A DNA stretch of 64,000 nt, taken from Mortierella sp. BCC40632 (Eukaryota > Mortierellomycota > Mortierellomycetes > Mortierellales > Mortierellaceae). Both the position numbers and the translations under genes were made by a program. Below the pieces are notes generated by a model that was not told the DNA's origin, searched no databases, and saw only the letters and a list, made by a program, of their open reading frames with translations. Every line of letters starts with the position of its first letter. The first letter of the stretch is position 1. The stretch lies in the NCBI GenBank assembly GCA_011634665.1, contig WAEK01000004.1:2795501-2859500 (forward strand). Direction: 5' to 3'. This document shows positions 1 through 12,204 of this stretch, in pieces.

Positions 1-414
1 GCGGAAGTAATCGAATCCATCCATAGGCCTGGTGGAGGTTGGATCTGTCACGATCTGAAAGAGTTGCGATTGAGTATTATGGGCCTGTCCCCCGCAATGA
101 TCGAGGCCATTATGTCGGATCTAAAAGCAAAACGAGTAGTGGAACCCAAGGCCGTCCATCGGGGACTGATTGGTCTCAGCCTTAGGAACGACTGTGAAGG
201 AGGAAAAAGAAATGGCTTGACCAATGTCCAACTTGGAGAACAAGAAGGATCCCTGTCCAACAGTGATCTCCTGGCCATGGTCCTGAGAGAGTCTTTGATG
301 ACCCCTGTCCAGAAGAACTTTCATCGAGAATTTTCAGCCTTTCTGAAGAAGTTCAGGTCTTTAAGGAGACTTAATCTAGGCACTGGCTGGTATAGGATTC
401 CACGATCGAAATGA
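1..414 (+). CDS. F-box/LRR-like protein, 3' end (partial)
   Basis: The frame is open from the first base of the window and ends at TGA 412-414, giving 137 residues, so the start lies outside the window. It contains a W-x-C-x-x-L-x-x-L-x-L motif (WICHDLKELRLSI) followed by a basic stretch and a C-terminus rich in leucine and arginine (FRSLRRLNLGTGWYR). Leucine-spaced C-termini of this kind are typical of the expanded F-box/LRR-like families of Mortierella-type fungi, which are thought to choose substrates for SCF ubiquitin ligases. No F-box is visible because that would be N-terminal. The family call rests on this pattern only. A 17-nt A-run follows the stop at about 440. Confidence 0.5.
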   Translation, partial: AEVIESIHRPGGGWICHDLKELRLSIMGLSPAMIEAIMSDLKAKRVVEPKAVHRGLIGLSLRNDCEGGKRNGLTNVQLGEQEGSLSNSDLLAMVLRESLMTPVQKNFHREFSAFLKKFRSLRRLNLGTGWYRIPRSK

Positions 415-609
415 CTTGTAGTTCAAGGAGAGAACAGTAAAAAAAAAAAAAAAAAAGCAGGGCGCACAATGTAAAAACCCATTTTCGGCCCAGATGCTGA
501 CACTTTGTGAAGGTAATGTATCTGTATTTGTTTATTGCTACGGTCTGCAACCCCAAACACATGGTGGATGTCGCCTCAACAAGCCTAGTCAGTACCCGGT
601 ATGGTTTTC

Positions 610-1131
610 TTAAAAACCAATTATCTCAATATTTTTTTTAGCCAAGTCCTTGTAGACATCGGTCTCTCTCCATGCAACATATGACGGAATATCCTCCACG
701 GATTTCTTGAGCTTCCAAAGCGCGGGTGTCTTTGTCTCAGAGACCACATCTTTACCCGAGAAAAAAGCGACGGCGTTCAAGATATTGGCGGTCCTAATAT
801 CGGCCAGCGTGATCTTGTCACCCAGGTAATGACCATTGGAGCCATTGGAGACTAGTAAGGCTTCGTGATACTTGGCCCACTTAGGGACAATAGTTGTGGC
901 GAATAACTGAATGATCTCTGCCTGAGTTGCGGGGTCCTTCACGCCAAAGTACTTGAAGTGGATTTGTTCGAGAAAGGCGTTGGTATTGGCAAGGACCTGA
1001 TCAATGACAGTCTCTTCAAACAAATTGGTACCATAGAGTCCAAACTTTTTGGCCAGATATCGCTCAATCGCATCCGACTCTGCGATGGATAAAACCTAGA
1101 AGGGCCGAAAACTATGTTACTACAAGAAAAC

Positions 1132-1170
<39 letters not shown>

Positions 1171-1450
1171 GTTGAAAGCCAAGCTGGAGGAGATTCCTTC
1201 TTACCGTGCCATTTGCGGTAGTCTCTCGTAAAACAGGTAGGAAGCCAAAAGTAGAATTTTGCTTGACCTCGTCCGAATTTTCCGGATGAACGTACTTGAA
1301 GGGCGCACCCACAATGGAAAGGAGAGTCAAGGCATTCTGAGCGACACCAAGGACGCCAACATATTGGATCTCAAAGGTGCTAGTGATGGCAGACGAGTTG
1401 TAGGCGCCAGCGTGGGCGGGGTCAAAGTGTTTGGTCAAAGAGTAAACCAT
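610..1450 (-). CDS. Glutathione S-transferase (GST), two exons
   Basis: Exon 1 is 1205-1450 and exon 2 is 610-1095, joined in phase 0 across a 109-nt intron (1096-1204) that contains 36 consecutive A (T on the coding strand). The product is 243 aa. The N-terminal half is a thioredoxin-like GST domain with the glutathione-binding E-S-D-A-I-E-R-Y-L motif at about residues 87-95. The C-terminal half is helical and carries the N-capping/hydrophobic-staple region (G-D-K-I-T-L-A-D-I). GSTs conjugate glutathione to electrophiles or reduce peroxides in the cytosol. The sequence resembles sigma-like or nematode-type fungal GSTs. The second GST in this window (30735-31592) has its intron at the same place and phase, so the two are paralogues. 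Confidence 0.92.
1133..1168 (+). repeat. A36 homopolymer in a GST intron
   Basis: Thirty-six consecutive A inside the first GST intron (T on the coding strand, upstream of the acceptor). Confidence 0.95.
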
Positions 1451-1548
1451 GGCTGCTGTGTGTCTATTGAGGGATAGTGCCTTGATTGCGATTGATGAGA
1501 AGATGAATGGGAGGAGTGGTGTTCACAACTTGTGAAGAGCGGGTGAGG

Positions 1549-1556
1549 TATTTATA
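1549..1556 (-). promoter_or_regulatory. TATA box of the first GST gene
   Basis: Read on the minus strand this is TATAAATA, about 100 bp upstream of the ATG at 1450. The other GST gene has the same octamer about 118 bp upstream of its ATG, which supports a real core promoter element. Functional role is inferred. Confidence 0.55.
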
Positions 1557-2913
1557 AGAAACTCATGGACCTTGGCAAGATGGTGGACCAAGGTGCGGTT
1601 CGTGAAAGGGATTGATGGACTGCAGTCATCAATAGAGATTACTAAAAAATTGCCTTGTGGAAAGGTACTCAACCTCATCAACGGCGAGAGAATCTCAAGG
1701 GAATACGATCATGGCGAAAGAAAAAAAATTGATCGAAGCTAATTGAACTCGTCGACCAGATTGGGAAAGAGGGAGGGAGACTCTATCAAGACTAAAGTTG
1801 AACTCTCGATCTCTGACAAATCCAACAGGACGCGAAGTCACCTTTTTAACTCACTCATCTTCCTTAGTTTTTCTCGATCAGTAGCTGAGGAGTGTATGCC
1901 AGGTGGTTTCCAAAGATAATATTCTGGGCGATTGAGGCAGCAAGAAGCACAGAGAACATTTGTCATCAAACACCTTTGGTATACGATCGATTGCATAAAC
2001 CTTGTGTTGGATTGGCAACAGCGATTTTGTGGAGGAGGATTAATGAATTTGTATCTCGAGTCACGTTATTGGATTCGTGTGTGTGCACGTGGAGCAGATT
2101 GGATTAAAAAAAAAAAAAAAAAAAAAAAGTGTAGCTTCTCTACTGGCATCAACTTTCAGTGCGCAGGTCTTTGTCAAGAAACCCTAACACCGCCCTTGAA
2201 AGATATCAATAGTCTGGGAGATGTGCTTGCAGCAAGCGGCTAAGTCATTTCGGACAAAAATGACCCGTCTCAAAGTGGCTAGCATACTCACTCCACCTTC
2301 CTTCAACAGCCCATCCTAATACGCGTTGGTCATTCCAGATGGTGGCGGAACCGTTGCAAACAAAAGGGGATACAGGAAATGGTTTGACTGCATGAGTATT
2401 GAGTACGTAGCTTGGAAAGCTCAGCATGCAGTACACCGCACGAGCCCTTTGATGATGTTCAGCCCCTCTCTACCAACCCTTTTACCTCTGGTATGTACCC
2501 GTGTACGACATTGACCATTCTTGAACCATTGTTATATGTTTTGTTCATAAATGGAACCAATGGGTCACACTTGATGCGACCATTCTCGCACTCACTTTTT
2601 TTCCTGACTCCTCATTTTCTCTCTTCCTCCTCTTTCTTCTTGTCCCATTGATAAAAGACGCCTGCTTTTTCCACTTTCTCTATCGATGTTTTAACTACAC
2701 TTGGTGCAGGCACCATTCCAACTTGCTATCACGCATAGAACCTGCCTTTTATTACACACTGTTACCTCTTTCTCCTCCTCCTCCCCCCTCCTCTCAAAAA
2801 GCAACAGCGATAGCAAGGAGTCAACCTCACTCGTTCTCTTGGCAATCTTTGTAGCTAGGCGTTGGCGAGGAGGTATTAAAGCCAACGGGAGCCAGCTCCT
2901 TGACTCGATCGAA
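1557..2913. other. Intergenic region, divergent promoters
   Basis: This stretch lies between two divergently transcribed genes. It holds a 23-nt A-run at 2106-2128 and T/C-rich runs at 2600-2650 and 2760-2800. The second of these, ahead of the next gene's ATG, looks like a fungal pyrimidine-rich promoter or 5' UTR. Short open frames here show no recognisable protein motif. Confidence 0.5.
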
Positions 2914-5900
2914 ATGGCCATGCTTGCCACACATAGTTCTTCTATGACGAGTAGTGACAACCATTCATTCTCAAGCAAGGAAGGCTCTGACTCGAGGACT
3001 GTCCCTTCAGATGCTGAGCTGGACTTGGCGCCGTCGAGGACACAGTTCGGTTTGGACCCGGGGTCTGGATACTCAAAACAACTGCACAAAGGTAGGACCC
3101 AAGAAAAACTCAAAGAAAGTGTGACCCGCTGCTGCTTATGACCCTTTTAACCTAGCCTGCTTTGAATGGCATCTCTTTTCTAGGGCCCTCTGCCATTTCC
3201 AGGTCTGAAAGAACACCTCATGACTCTACCCTAGTTCTACAAAACAATACAAAAGATCGTCATCTTTGTGGATCGCGAATTGACCTACTGCGCAAGACCC
3301 AATCCCAACGATCCCTTTTAAATGCCCAAGACTCTGCTATGACGCTAAACAAGGAGGACAATGGCAAAGAGCCGGTCGCTATCGAATCACCCCACAACGT
3401 CAAGGCACCAAAGCGCGCTCATTCCACGAATAGCCTGTCTGACTCCAATCAATTCAACCATCTACAAGACATAGACTCGGGCCAGTGGTTCAATCCAGAC
3501 ATTTCACCGCCACTATCTTCCACAAAACACAGCATCAAAAACAAAATGCTCTATATTGGAAAAAGTGAAACCCCGACTGCGAAAGATGAAGCAGACAATT
3601 CTAATGCTTTGTCCCAAGTCCAGCTACAGGAATCTCTAGAGGCGACCTTGGAGTGCTCACCGAAAGACTTGACTCCAGAATGTGATCGTGAAAAGATGCT
3701 CCAGCCAGTACGGAGCTGCTGCTTCCCCGAACTCGCAGGACCAACACCACTACAGGGCCGACGGGGCTTGTCTATCATCTTGCAGTTACTTGAGACTGTA
3801 GAGAGAACTATCCTGGAAGAGCAGGCTCTTCCTTCTCGACCGGGACATGAAAGGCTTGATCATGACTTGCTAAGACCACAGCCGCCTTCACTATTGCAAA
3901 ATGAAGAGAACAACATCCCTTGGAGGCTGCAGACAATAATAGACCGCACATCCAGAGCGCCCTGCGCTTCAACCACAACCAGTCCTCGATACTCGCAGCC
4001 ATCTAAGGAGTTTGCACATATCTCACCCATAACAGCTCTAACGAATCTCGCAAAGCATCACCAGCCAATCATTCGGTTTTCATCGGCTACGACTTGCTCG
4101 GATGGCTGCAGCACTCATTGCTCTTCTGAGAGCGAGCAACAATCCAACTCAGATTTCCCTTCAAGAAACTCTGAAGCATCTTCGCCAACCTCGGCGGCAT
4201 CTCTTACCCTTCCACCGTGGAGGCTGTGTTTAGAGCCTACCTCCAGCAAACCCCCTACACCATCATACCCATCTAGTGGTAAGAAATTAACGAGGAGCCG
4301 ATGTATCCGTAGGCTCCACCGGCAGTCATCAGCCGATCACGGTTCACCAGCCTATTCCATACTGGAATCAAGGGATAAAGCATGCCAGTCTCCAGACAAA
4401 CAAAGGGGCGTTAATGATAACCCAAAAGAGCCTTGCAATGGTATGTCATTCTTTTGACGCTGTGCCAACTAGTTGCTTGTTCGATCTCTATCCTATTCTG
4501 ATGGTATGGCTGTTGTTGTTGCTGTTGTTTCTTTTGTACTCGGTGGATACTCTGTTAGAAACCAAGACATGCCTTGGTGTCTCCACGAAAAAGCTGAATA
4601 GGGCGTCACCACATCTGCTTTCTACCGTTCTGGTCTCTGGAGATTTAATTATAGGCTCTGATGTAGGAACCAAACCGGATGCTATTGAGCCACAGATCGT
4701 GAAGCCAAACCCTTCATCCGAGTCTGCTCTGTCTATTTCTACACGCTTTTTTCGAGAGCCTGTTGGACCTGACTTCCCGCGTACGCTGAGAAAGTCGCAT
4801 TTTGAGGACTTTAATTTCAGGGCGCCTTTGTGGCAGCATCGATTTCGACAACAAATTAGTCTTCACCGTCGACCCAACGAGACCACCATGATTTTTAGGC
4901 ATTCTCGACCCATGCAAGTAGGCCGAGCTGACGGCAAACCAAAGATGGACAAAATGTCGCCTATTCAGCGCCCGCAATCATACGCCGCCGGATCCTCAAC
5001 ACCTAGTACAAAGTACCAACGCTCCGATCCCATCTCTAGCTCGTTCGATAAAGAGAGTTACTCAAGCGCTAAAGAGATCATCCCTGTGTCAAAGCTTATT
5101 GAGCAAGCGGCTGAGATGGCTTCCTACTGCCATACGACCTCCAGTAGGGAATTTGGCCCAGCATCCCCGACGTTTGGACTTTGTCCGACCTGGACACCTC
5201 AACCTTCCATGTCGGTTCGGATTGCTAAACCCGATAGCAACAAGAAAAGACCACCGCCCTTCACCTCTAAACCTCCTAACACACCAGTGTCAGCACCATT
5301 CTTCTCTCCAAAAGCAAGTAAAAGGTCAGGATCTTCCGGTTGGAGCGGTAGCAGGGATGATTCGATGGTCATCTCCCCGTTAACGTCCCCCTGTGCGACT
5401 TTTTTACGACACTCTGATATTCCTCAGGCTCCTCAAAAGAGCCCTACATCCTGGAGTCGGTCCATGCAATACTTGAAACGGAAATCAGAAGCCCTACAAC
5501 ACTTGGTGACACTGCAACCTTCTACAACACCTCCTCCGGATCAGATTCTAGGACAAAAAGGCTCGAGCAGAGGCTTCAGGACAGTGCCTATCGCGACCGG
5601 AACATCTCATTCCAAGGCCACGTCGCATACGCCCATGAGTATATCCCTTCCGATTGTTTCTCTTGAGGAACGGGAAAAGTTGATCAGGGTCATTACAGAA
5701 GAAGACTATCTACAGGACAGAGGTCAAAGTAGTCTATCCGAGGGAACCGATATTTATAGCAATGCCGTTGATGATCTGGGTTACTCTTGGTTCGGTGCCA
5801 AGAAAGACCCCTTTCCTGCAGAAGCGCCCATGGTATGTGAATTTTTCAGTCATCCTCATCTTACTAGATATCATATTATGCCTTGCATTCTTTACCCTTT

Positions 5901-6639
5901 TTTATCCTCATTGATGTTGAGTGAGAACCCTTCGCTTTTTGGTTTTATTTAGGCGTTCCCAGCTCTCAGTCTGGCCCTTTCAGAACCAGCAAGTTACTCA
6001 CTCGGTTCAATGACTCGTGATGACAGAAACAAAGCACTCGCTGCCACCGCTGAACAGCTCGAGCACTTCGAGCGAACGTTGACGCCACTGTCCGGTGCCT
6101 TAAGTGAGGATACCTACCTGTATTCCCTTTCCTCACCACCATCCCCATCGTCAACGCCCTCATCTTCTACATCTTCGGTTCATTCATCCAAGATGAGGCG
6201 GAAAAAGAGCCTACATGAATTTCTCTTTGGAAGAAAGCCCAAGAAAGCGGTTGATTTGGAAGGTCTTGAATACGATCGATCAAATGAAGACTCTATCCTC
6301 GAGTACAGCGACGATGCCACCTTGAAAAGCATCCTGGCTTTTCCACAGGAGGACTCTAGAGCTTACAATCTTGATCTAATTTCTTATTCGGACAATGATG
6401 AGCCTATTCTCGCTTCTTCACACCAACCCCAGAGTTATGATGCACTCCAGGTGCCGAGATGGTTCATGGCAGAACCTGAGAGTTTTTTGCAGGATACCAA
6501 CAAGATGAATTCACAACGTACGCCTACTTCTTCTGGATCCCTTTCCAATAATGTCCCTTCGAAAGCTTCGAGGCAAAGGTCAAGGTCGACACCGAGTCCT
6601 TTGGGTCAGTTTTCATATCTCCGTCAACCACAGGGCTGA
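2914..6639 (+). CDS. Large Ser/Pro-rich low-complexity protein, four exons, function unknown
   Basis: Exons are 2914-3091, 3184-4440, 4559-5832 and 5953-6639. All junctions are GT-AG and the phases agree, giving 1131 aa. The ATG at 2914 was chosen because it follows a pyrimidine-rich leader and opens the frame that joins exon 2. The protein is rich in Ser, Thr, Pro and Gln with no membrane segment. The most conserved-looking part is the C-terminal exon: a basic patch (KMRRKKSLHEFLFGRKPKK) followed by an acidic stretch with regularly spaced aromatic residues. That is typical of a disordered regulatory or scaffold protein with short docking motifs. I do not recognise a family. Alternative ends for the 118-120 nt introns cannot be excluded. 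Confidence 0.75.
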
Positions 6640-9135
6640 GTCATCGATTCACTTTCATGAAGTGCTGATGGGGTGAGTCTATATGACAGTTATGGTTTTG
6701 GAAAAGGGCTGGTGACAGCAGGAGTTTCTATGCAACGCAAAGTTTTGGAGACCTGACAGCAATGATAATGATAATGGGAAAAAAAGAATCACTGAGAAGA
6801 GAGAGAGAGAGAATAGTTGTCCAAGCTTGGAGCTGTCTACCTAGAAAACGATGGATCCACATAGAGATTGAAGTGAAAGATAGACAAGCGATGCCCCTCT
6901 CAGTATGATAGAAAGCACGACAGATATTTGTATACCACCAAATTCAAATTGTTTCCTGTCCAGAGTCTCGCATGCTGTTAAAGTGATGTCATTGCTGTGC
7001 ATTACCTTTGTTTCGTTTGTCCAGTGCAGTTCACTGGTTGTATGAGTCAAGTGAAGGCTTGAGTAGCTCAAAGTCAACCCTTCCTTAATGAAAACTCGAG
7101 TTAAATGACTGGATTATGGTTGCTCACTTTATCCATCCTGTCGCATGTAGAGCAACCAACTAAGTATTCTTCCTTGATCAGATTTCATCAAAAATGAGTT
7201 GATGGTCTCGAAATACTACATCGCACTGATCAGTCTCTTTGGTTAGCTTCCTGGATCCCGCGAGCTTTACTCAGTGAATGGAAGTGAGCACTGGTTTATC
7301 TATGACTTTTTTTCCTTTGGTACAGTCCAAAAAAGGGGGGCTGCTTTGGGTTGAATAGCCTAAATAAACCGTTGTTGTGTATCCTTCCATGGGAAAAACA
7401 AAAAGCGCTTGTTCGTCATGCTTAAGACGTTGCTGGATGTCGAAAAATGGACCTACGATACACCATGAGTTGCCTTGAGTTGAAAGGAAAAAACGTGTGA
7501 GAGCGTGATGATGAGCTTGGCCTGAGCTTGTGTTGATGCTTTGCAGTCGAGTCTTTGGCAAGAGGAAAAGAGAGAAAAAGAGAGAGAGAAGGAGAGAGAG
7601 AAGGAAAGGGAAAGAGGCTTTTTTTTATTGTCCAACTAGGTGGGATATCATCACAGAGGCTTCTATCGAGTGGTTTGCTATCAGTTCACCCCTGAGAAAG
7701 CTCAAGGGATTTTTGCAGAGTGCGCCAACGAGCAGGCTGCAAACCAAGCACTCCATTCTTATACGTCCTCCTCTAGTTTATCCTCCTGAGGAGACCCTAA
7801 AGAATCCACAGTCTCCTGCACGCGCACAGGAGAAAGGGTAAGAACCGGTAACCAAGAGGCGTACAACGCTCCCGAACAATCCCCTAGCCAGGACTTACAA
7901 CTACTGAACTTACCTCGAACATCCATCAGAATCGCGGACTCCATGCCTTCCTCACCAGAGCCACGCTCCCCGCCGCTGACAAGGGTGTGTAAGGCACCCA
8001 AGCTCAGGCTGGCAAAGGGGTTGGTGGGTGGTGAGGAGAGAACACAGGGCCTTTGAACTGAGAGGGGGAGGGCGAGGCCGTGGCTGGCAGAGTGAGGCTG
8101 TCAGCCAGCGGGCGGCCCGGAAAGGGAGAGTAGGGGAGAGGAAAGAGGCCGCGCAAGAGCTTAAAAGAAAAAATGCCAAGCCTCCCAGTGTCATTTTTGC
8201 GCTTGGCCTGCTGGAAAGGAAAGGACTCCAAGAGAAGAGGAAGAAGATGGAGAAAGAGAGTGACAGAAATGAATACTATTACACTTACTCTCCTTACCCG
8301 CGTCTCCAACCATGCGACTTGGTTGCCATGGTTTGTCATCGCTGTAGGGAATGAATCACCATTCCTTCCGCTGCCTCTTCTTCATGGACTCGCTGTCTGA
8401 TTAAACGACTTGGTGATTTGCCACCATTTTTTTTTTTTTTTTTTTTTGACTGACACGTAAAAAAAAAGTGTATCTTAGAGTAAGGTTTAGTACACGGGCC
8501 AGCCTGCATGTCGTTGTGCTGTCATCCCTTCATTTTTTTTCTATAGGATCCTCATCAGTTTGTTTGTTGCTAACGGCTCTCTGAAGGGTGCTGATCGCTA
8601 TTATTCCCAGGTGCAGGGAGTCTATCAAGTCTTTTTTTTTTTTTTTTTTTTTTTTTTTTCCAATCCGAGTACCCTCTGGTTTTTGTCATGATAATCCCTT
8701 ATGATAGAGTCTTGATTCTCTTGCAATAAAATGCCAAATTGCAAGAGAATAGAATGCAGACGCGTGCCTTATCCATGAATATTCTTTTCCAAACTGCTGA
8801 GACCACTTTTGTGGGGATTGAGTGCTAGCATCGTACTGTTGTGTCTTCCTCACTGAGGACTAGTTGATGATTTATTTGTAAATTTTATCACAGGACTTGT
8901 GCTGTTGGTCTAGATACTTTTTTTTTATTTTATTTTATTTTTTTGCAGCGCTTTTGTGCGCTTATTCATTAATCCCGGCTACTCCTACTTATTCAGATAG
9001 AATGAAATGCAAAGTAGATCAGCAGACAATTCCTTCACCCCATAACCCATTAAGCATCGCTCTCTTTGATCTCATTCCTCATCGCAATTCTCCCTTGTTA
9101 GAGAACTTGAAGCTTACTTTTTTTTTCTTGGCTTC
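6640..9135. other. Gene-poor intergenic region with simple repeats
   Basis: About 2.5 kb between convergent genes. It contains a purine tract of GAGA/GGAA units at 7560-7616, GC- and purine-rich sequence at 8020-8260, and T-runs at about 8428-8448 and 8632-8659. Open frames at 7950-8350 exist on both strands because of base composition and show no domain. I see no gene here. Confidence 0.5.
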
Positions 9136-10614
9136 TTAGGCAAGGCCACAGATGGTGAGCTCTCTCATTTGTTGCAAGATACCCTCGGAAGCCTGCTCCA
9201 ACTCGTAGCCTTGAGGTTCTGGTGGGAAGTATTGTCGAAGCCCCTCGAGCGTGTTGTGAGCATCCTGAGCAAATGATAGTTGTGATTTGACCATGGCTTC
9301 AAAGGATGGATCCAGGTAAGCAACACGGGTGTCGATAACTTTGGGCAGTTCCGATGTCAACTGGGCATTCATGGCCTCGTACTGATCCCTGGTAACATTG
9401 GCCTCATGCTCTGCACGAGGCAGCTTTGTTGCATCCTCCGATGGCCTCTCTACCAACTTGCGAACCTTGGACCGTGCATTATCATAATCGAGTAGCTTTT
9501 TGTTTCGTCGACGGACTGCTTCATTGATCTCGGGGAAGTAGGCATAGTATCGTCCAATTGGCTCAAGGACAGTTGAGCGGTATGCTGCATCCTATTAACA
9601 AGATATGAAGGGGCAGGTGAAGGCCAATGAATAAGTGGGTTCTCAACTTTTTGAGAGTGAAGATAAGCTTCCGAGAGCCTTGAATAAAGAAAAAAGAATA
9701 GAGAGACCGTACCTCGTCTGTTGCCTGTTGCTCCATCTTTGTCACAGCCTCCTTGTATCTGATACCCTGGGCAGGCATTGGATCGCTGTCATCATGAAGC
9801 TGCTCCAGTGTATTGGCAATCCTGACCTGCGCTCCCGCCATCTCTATTAGAGATCGTGACGATCAACCAGTGTTAATAAAAGCTATGAGAGCCGCCAACA
9901 GCTGCGGCTGTCTGTATTTTTGTGTTTTTTTTTATTTATCCTCTTCTCTCGTCTGCAGAGTGTTGTCATGGAACTTGGTCTGTGATAATTACCTCGAAGG
10001 GATTTAGCATACGAATTTGCTTCCTTGTGCAGTCTCTCGGACTTTTTTTCTAGTCTGCGCAGGCATGGAAATGTATCGATCAGTCCATTGTGTCAACTAC
10101 CGCACCTGGTGGTGGAGGGCGAGGAGAAGAAATGTTCATGCTGCCAATATGTTCGAACCAAAGAATGGTAGATTGAAGAAGCAACCTGGCATCATTGGTT
10201 GGCCACATGACTGCATTCATAGGTCAAAGGTTTTTTTTCTGGGCGAAACACCTACTGCTTGGCGCGCTTCTCTTCTTCTTCGAATTCTCTGTCTGTGGTG
10301 CGGTCCATGTGTCCCGTCTTGGACATGACCGAGGTCGTGGCCCTGTTGAGGTTCTTTTTGAATCCCGCCCTAGATGCATTGTATGAAAAAAAAGAGTGTG
10401 TATGCGTTGCATGTTGTCAGACAGCTTGTCACTCGCCAGTGGCGAGGAAGGGGGAGGGCACAGTCTGTCGAGTCATGCATACTCCAGCTGCACAACCTGC
10501 CGCCTCCCCTTTGCCACGTTTCGCCGTTGTTGTTGTTGCTGTTGTTGTTGAGTTGCGTTTGTGCTCAGAAAAGAACTCCAATATAGAAAAACGAAGGGAC
10601 AAGTACCAGCTCAT
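9136..10614 (-). CDS. hob3: BAR-domain protein of the Rvs161/Hob3 family, five exons
   Basis: Exons are 10607-10614, 10256-10369, 9993-10054, 9713-9843 and 9136-9591, giving 256 aa; yeast Rvs161 is 265 aa. The first coding exon is only 8 nt (ATGAGCTG), joined across a donor GTACTT, and yields the family N-terminus M-S-W-x-G-F-K-K. The rest is a complete N-BAR domain: an amphipathic start, EKKSERLHKEA, then the signature YRSTVLEPIGRYYAYFPEIN, KLLDYDNARSKVRKL and LPKVIDTRVAYLDPSFEAMV. Family members dimerise, bend plasma membrane at endocytic sites and act in actin patch organisation and cell fusion. There is no SH3 domain, as expected for the Rvs161 rather than the Rvs167 branch. Every join keeps phase. 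Confidence 0.93.
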
Positions 10615-10735
10615 GTTGCGAAAAGGCTGCGTGTGTTAATGTCTGATGGTAAGAATGGGTGCCCAATGCGTTGTTGCGCCAAAAGTCGAAGATGCGGAGA
10701 GGACGATGATGGCAAAAAAATGACCGGAACAGGTT

Positions 10736-12165
10736 TTATGAACCGACAAAAGCCCGACTCACGTGCATCTTGCTCCAGCCCATTTTTTTCTTTCTCAAGC
10801 CCACGTACTGAGCTGGGGAAGTGAACAATGGGTCAGGTTGGAAGAGGTCAATCATATACTCCATATCCTGAAAAACCGGACAAAATAGTTCAAAGGAATC
10901 ATAATCGATAATATACAGCTCTGCTTGTCGAGGCGACGAGTAAAAAGAGCGGTAGGCAAGAAACTGATAGTATGAGATACCTAGGTATCCGAATAGTCAC
11001 CCTCTCAAACCTACACTTCACCAACACGAGCGAACACTCATGCTAGATCAGCCTGGTCTTGGTACAATGCTCGCTGACTTGTTTTCCTTTTGCATGCGCC
11101 TCTATAGCTTAACCTCACGACTAGCCCATTTTTGCCGCTTGTCGTGGCCGTTGCCATGTCGTCACAATGACAGCTACGAATGGTATTGTACTATTCTCGA
11201 CCTCCTGCACTGCGAGGGTCATACTACCGCATCAGCGCCGCTCCAAAATATTTTTCCCCTTGTCCCCTCGCTTGAGAGCCATAGACACAGACACTACAAA
11301 AACGTCACTCTCTTCAGTAAGATTGAAGCCCACCAGGCTATCGCCTATGATAACCTTATGAGCGCTGAGCCATAGTGGTATCGTGGATAACTTGGAGCGC
11401 TGCGGCAGAATATCCACTGTCGGCCAATCAAAAGGATCTTTCTACAGCTCACTTTCTCTTGATCTACCCACTACCACAGCTGCACCAATGATGGCGTCTA
11501 ATATGATAATCTTGAGGATCCAGAACCATGACCACGCCAAATCAGCTGGTGTTCCTTAATAGAATACGTCCACACCGGCGCTCAATCTCTTTGCTACTTA
11601 TGGCGCCCATAACAGGAAAAATACAAATGGAGGATAGTGGAACTCTTTCTGCTCCCTGTTGTGAAAGACAACATGAACTACTCGGTTGATCGGGCTGTCA
11701 TGTCATAATTAACATTTCGACTAGTGTATCATGGTTAATAGCTCTAAGCCAAAGAGTTCCCATCTTTGTCATCGACCTCTCCGTCATTGTCGAGATCCTC
11801 TTGGAAAAGACCTCCTGTGTCTCTAATGTTCAGCCGCAGTAGGCCAAATACGTAGCCTTTTATGGGGATTGAGGTTCAAGATGCAAATATCTCATTAGTT
11901 GGATGATGTCTAGCCCGCTGCTCTTTGGCGGAGCAAACTCTTCAATACCCTTCCGATGGAAGCAGACGCCCATCATCTAAAGATGTTGCTATCACCCCTC
12001 CAGCCCGTCACTATACTATTTCACTATTCCTCCACAAACTATAACCGATCGTAGCTACTAGAGAAGCAAAAGTGATCCCGTTTCTCCAAGATAGAGGTAT
12101 GTCGACAGTAGCAAAGTGGAATGCTCAGGATCTACCTGCAAAATGAAAATGAAAAGATAAAGTAA
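10736..12165 (-). pseudogene. Decayed gene, membrane-protein-like, family unknown
   Basis: No intact gene fits between the BAR and protease genes, yet several minus-strand segments read like protein with stops and frame changes between them. From 5' to 3': a hydrophobic segment near 12030-12100 (ITFASLVATIGYSLWRN); 11835-11965 (FHRKGIEEFAPP, then IKGYVFGLLRLNIRDTGG and an acidic DLDNDGEVDDKDG, stop at 11744-11746); a probable transmembrane helix near 11460-11540 (WILKIIILDAIIGAAVVVG); 11225-11430 (IPLWLSAHKVIIGDSL, DVFVVSVSMALKRG); 11120-11200 (STIPFVAVIVTTWQRP). A clean C-terminus follows at 10736-10950 (ELYIIDYDSFELFCPVF, ending VSRAFVGS-stop). At least four in-frame stops lie between them. 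A gene with many tiny exons is possible, but I could not connect the pieces with consistent splice sites. Confidence 0.45.
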
Positions 12166-12204
12166 AGGGTAATATTCAAGTTTGCTATTACATTATGTAA
12201 TCTA

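Noticed and set aside
7950..8360. Overlapping open frames of 80-110 aa on both strands
   Set aside because: Purine-rich composition keeps several frames open at once; no domain, splice sites or family-like pattern.
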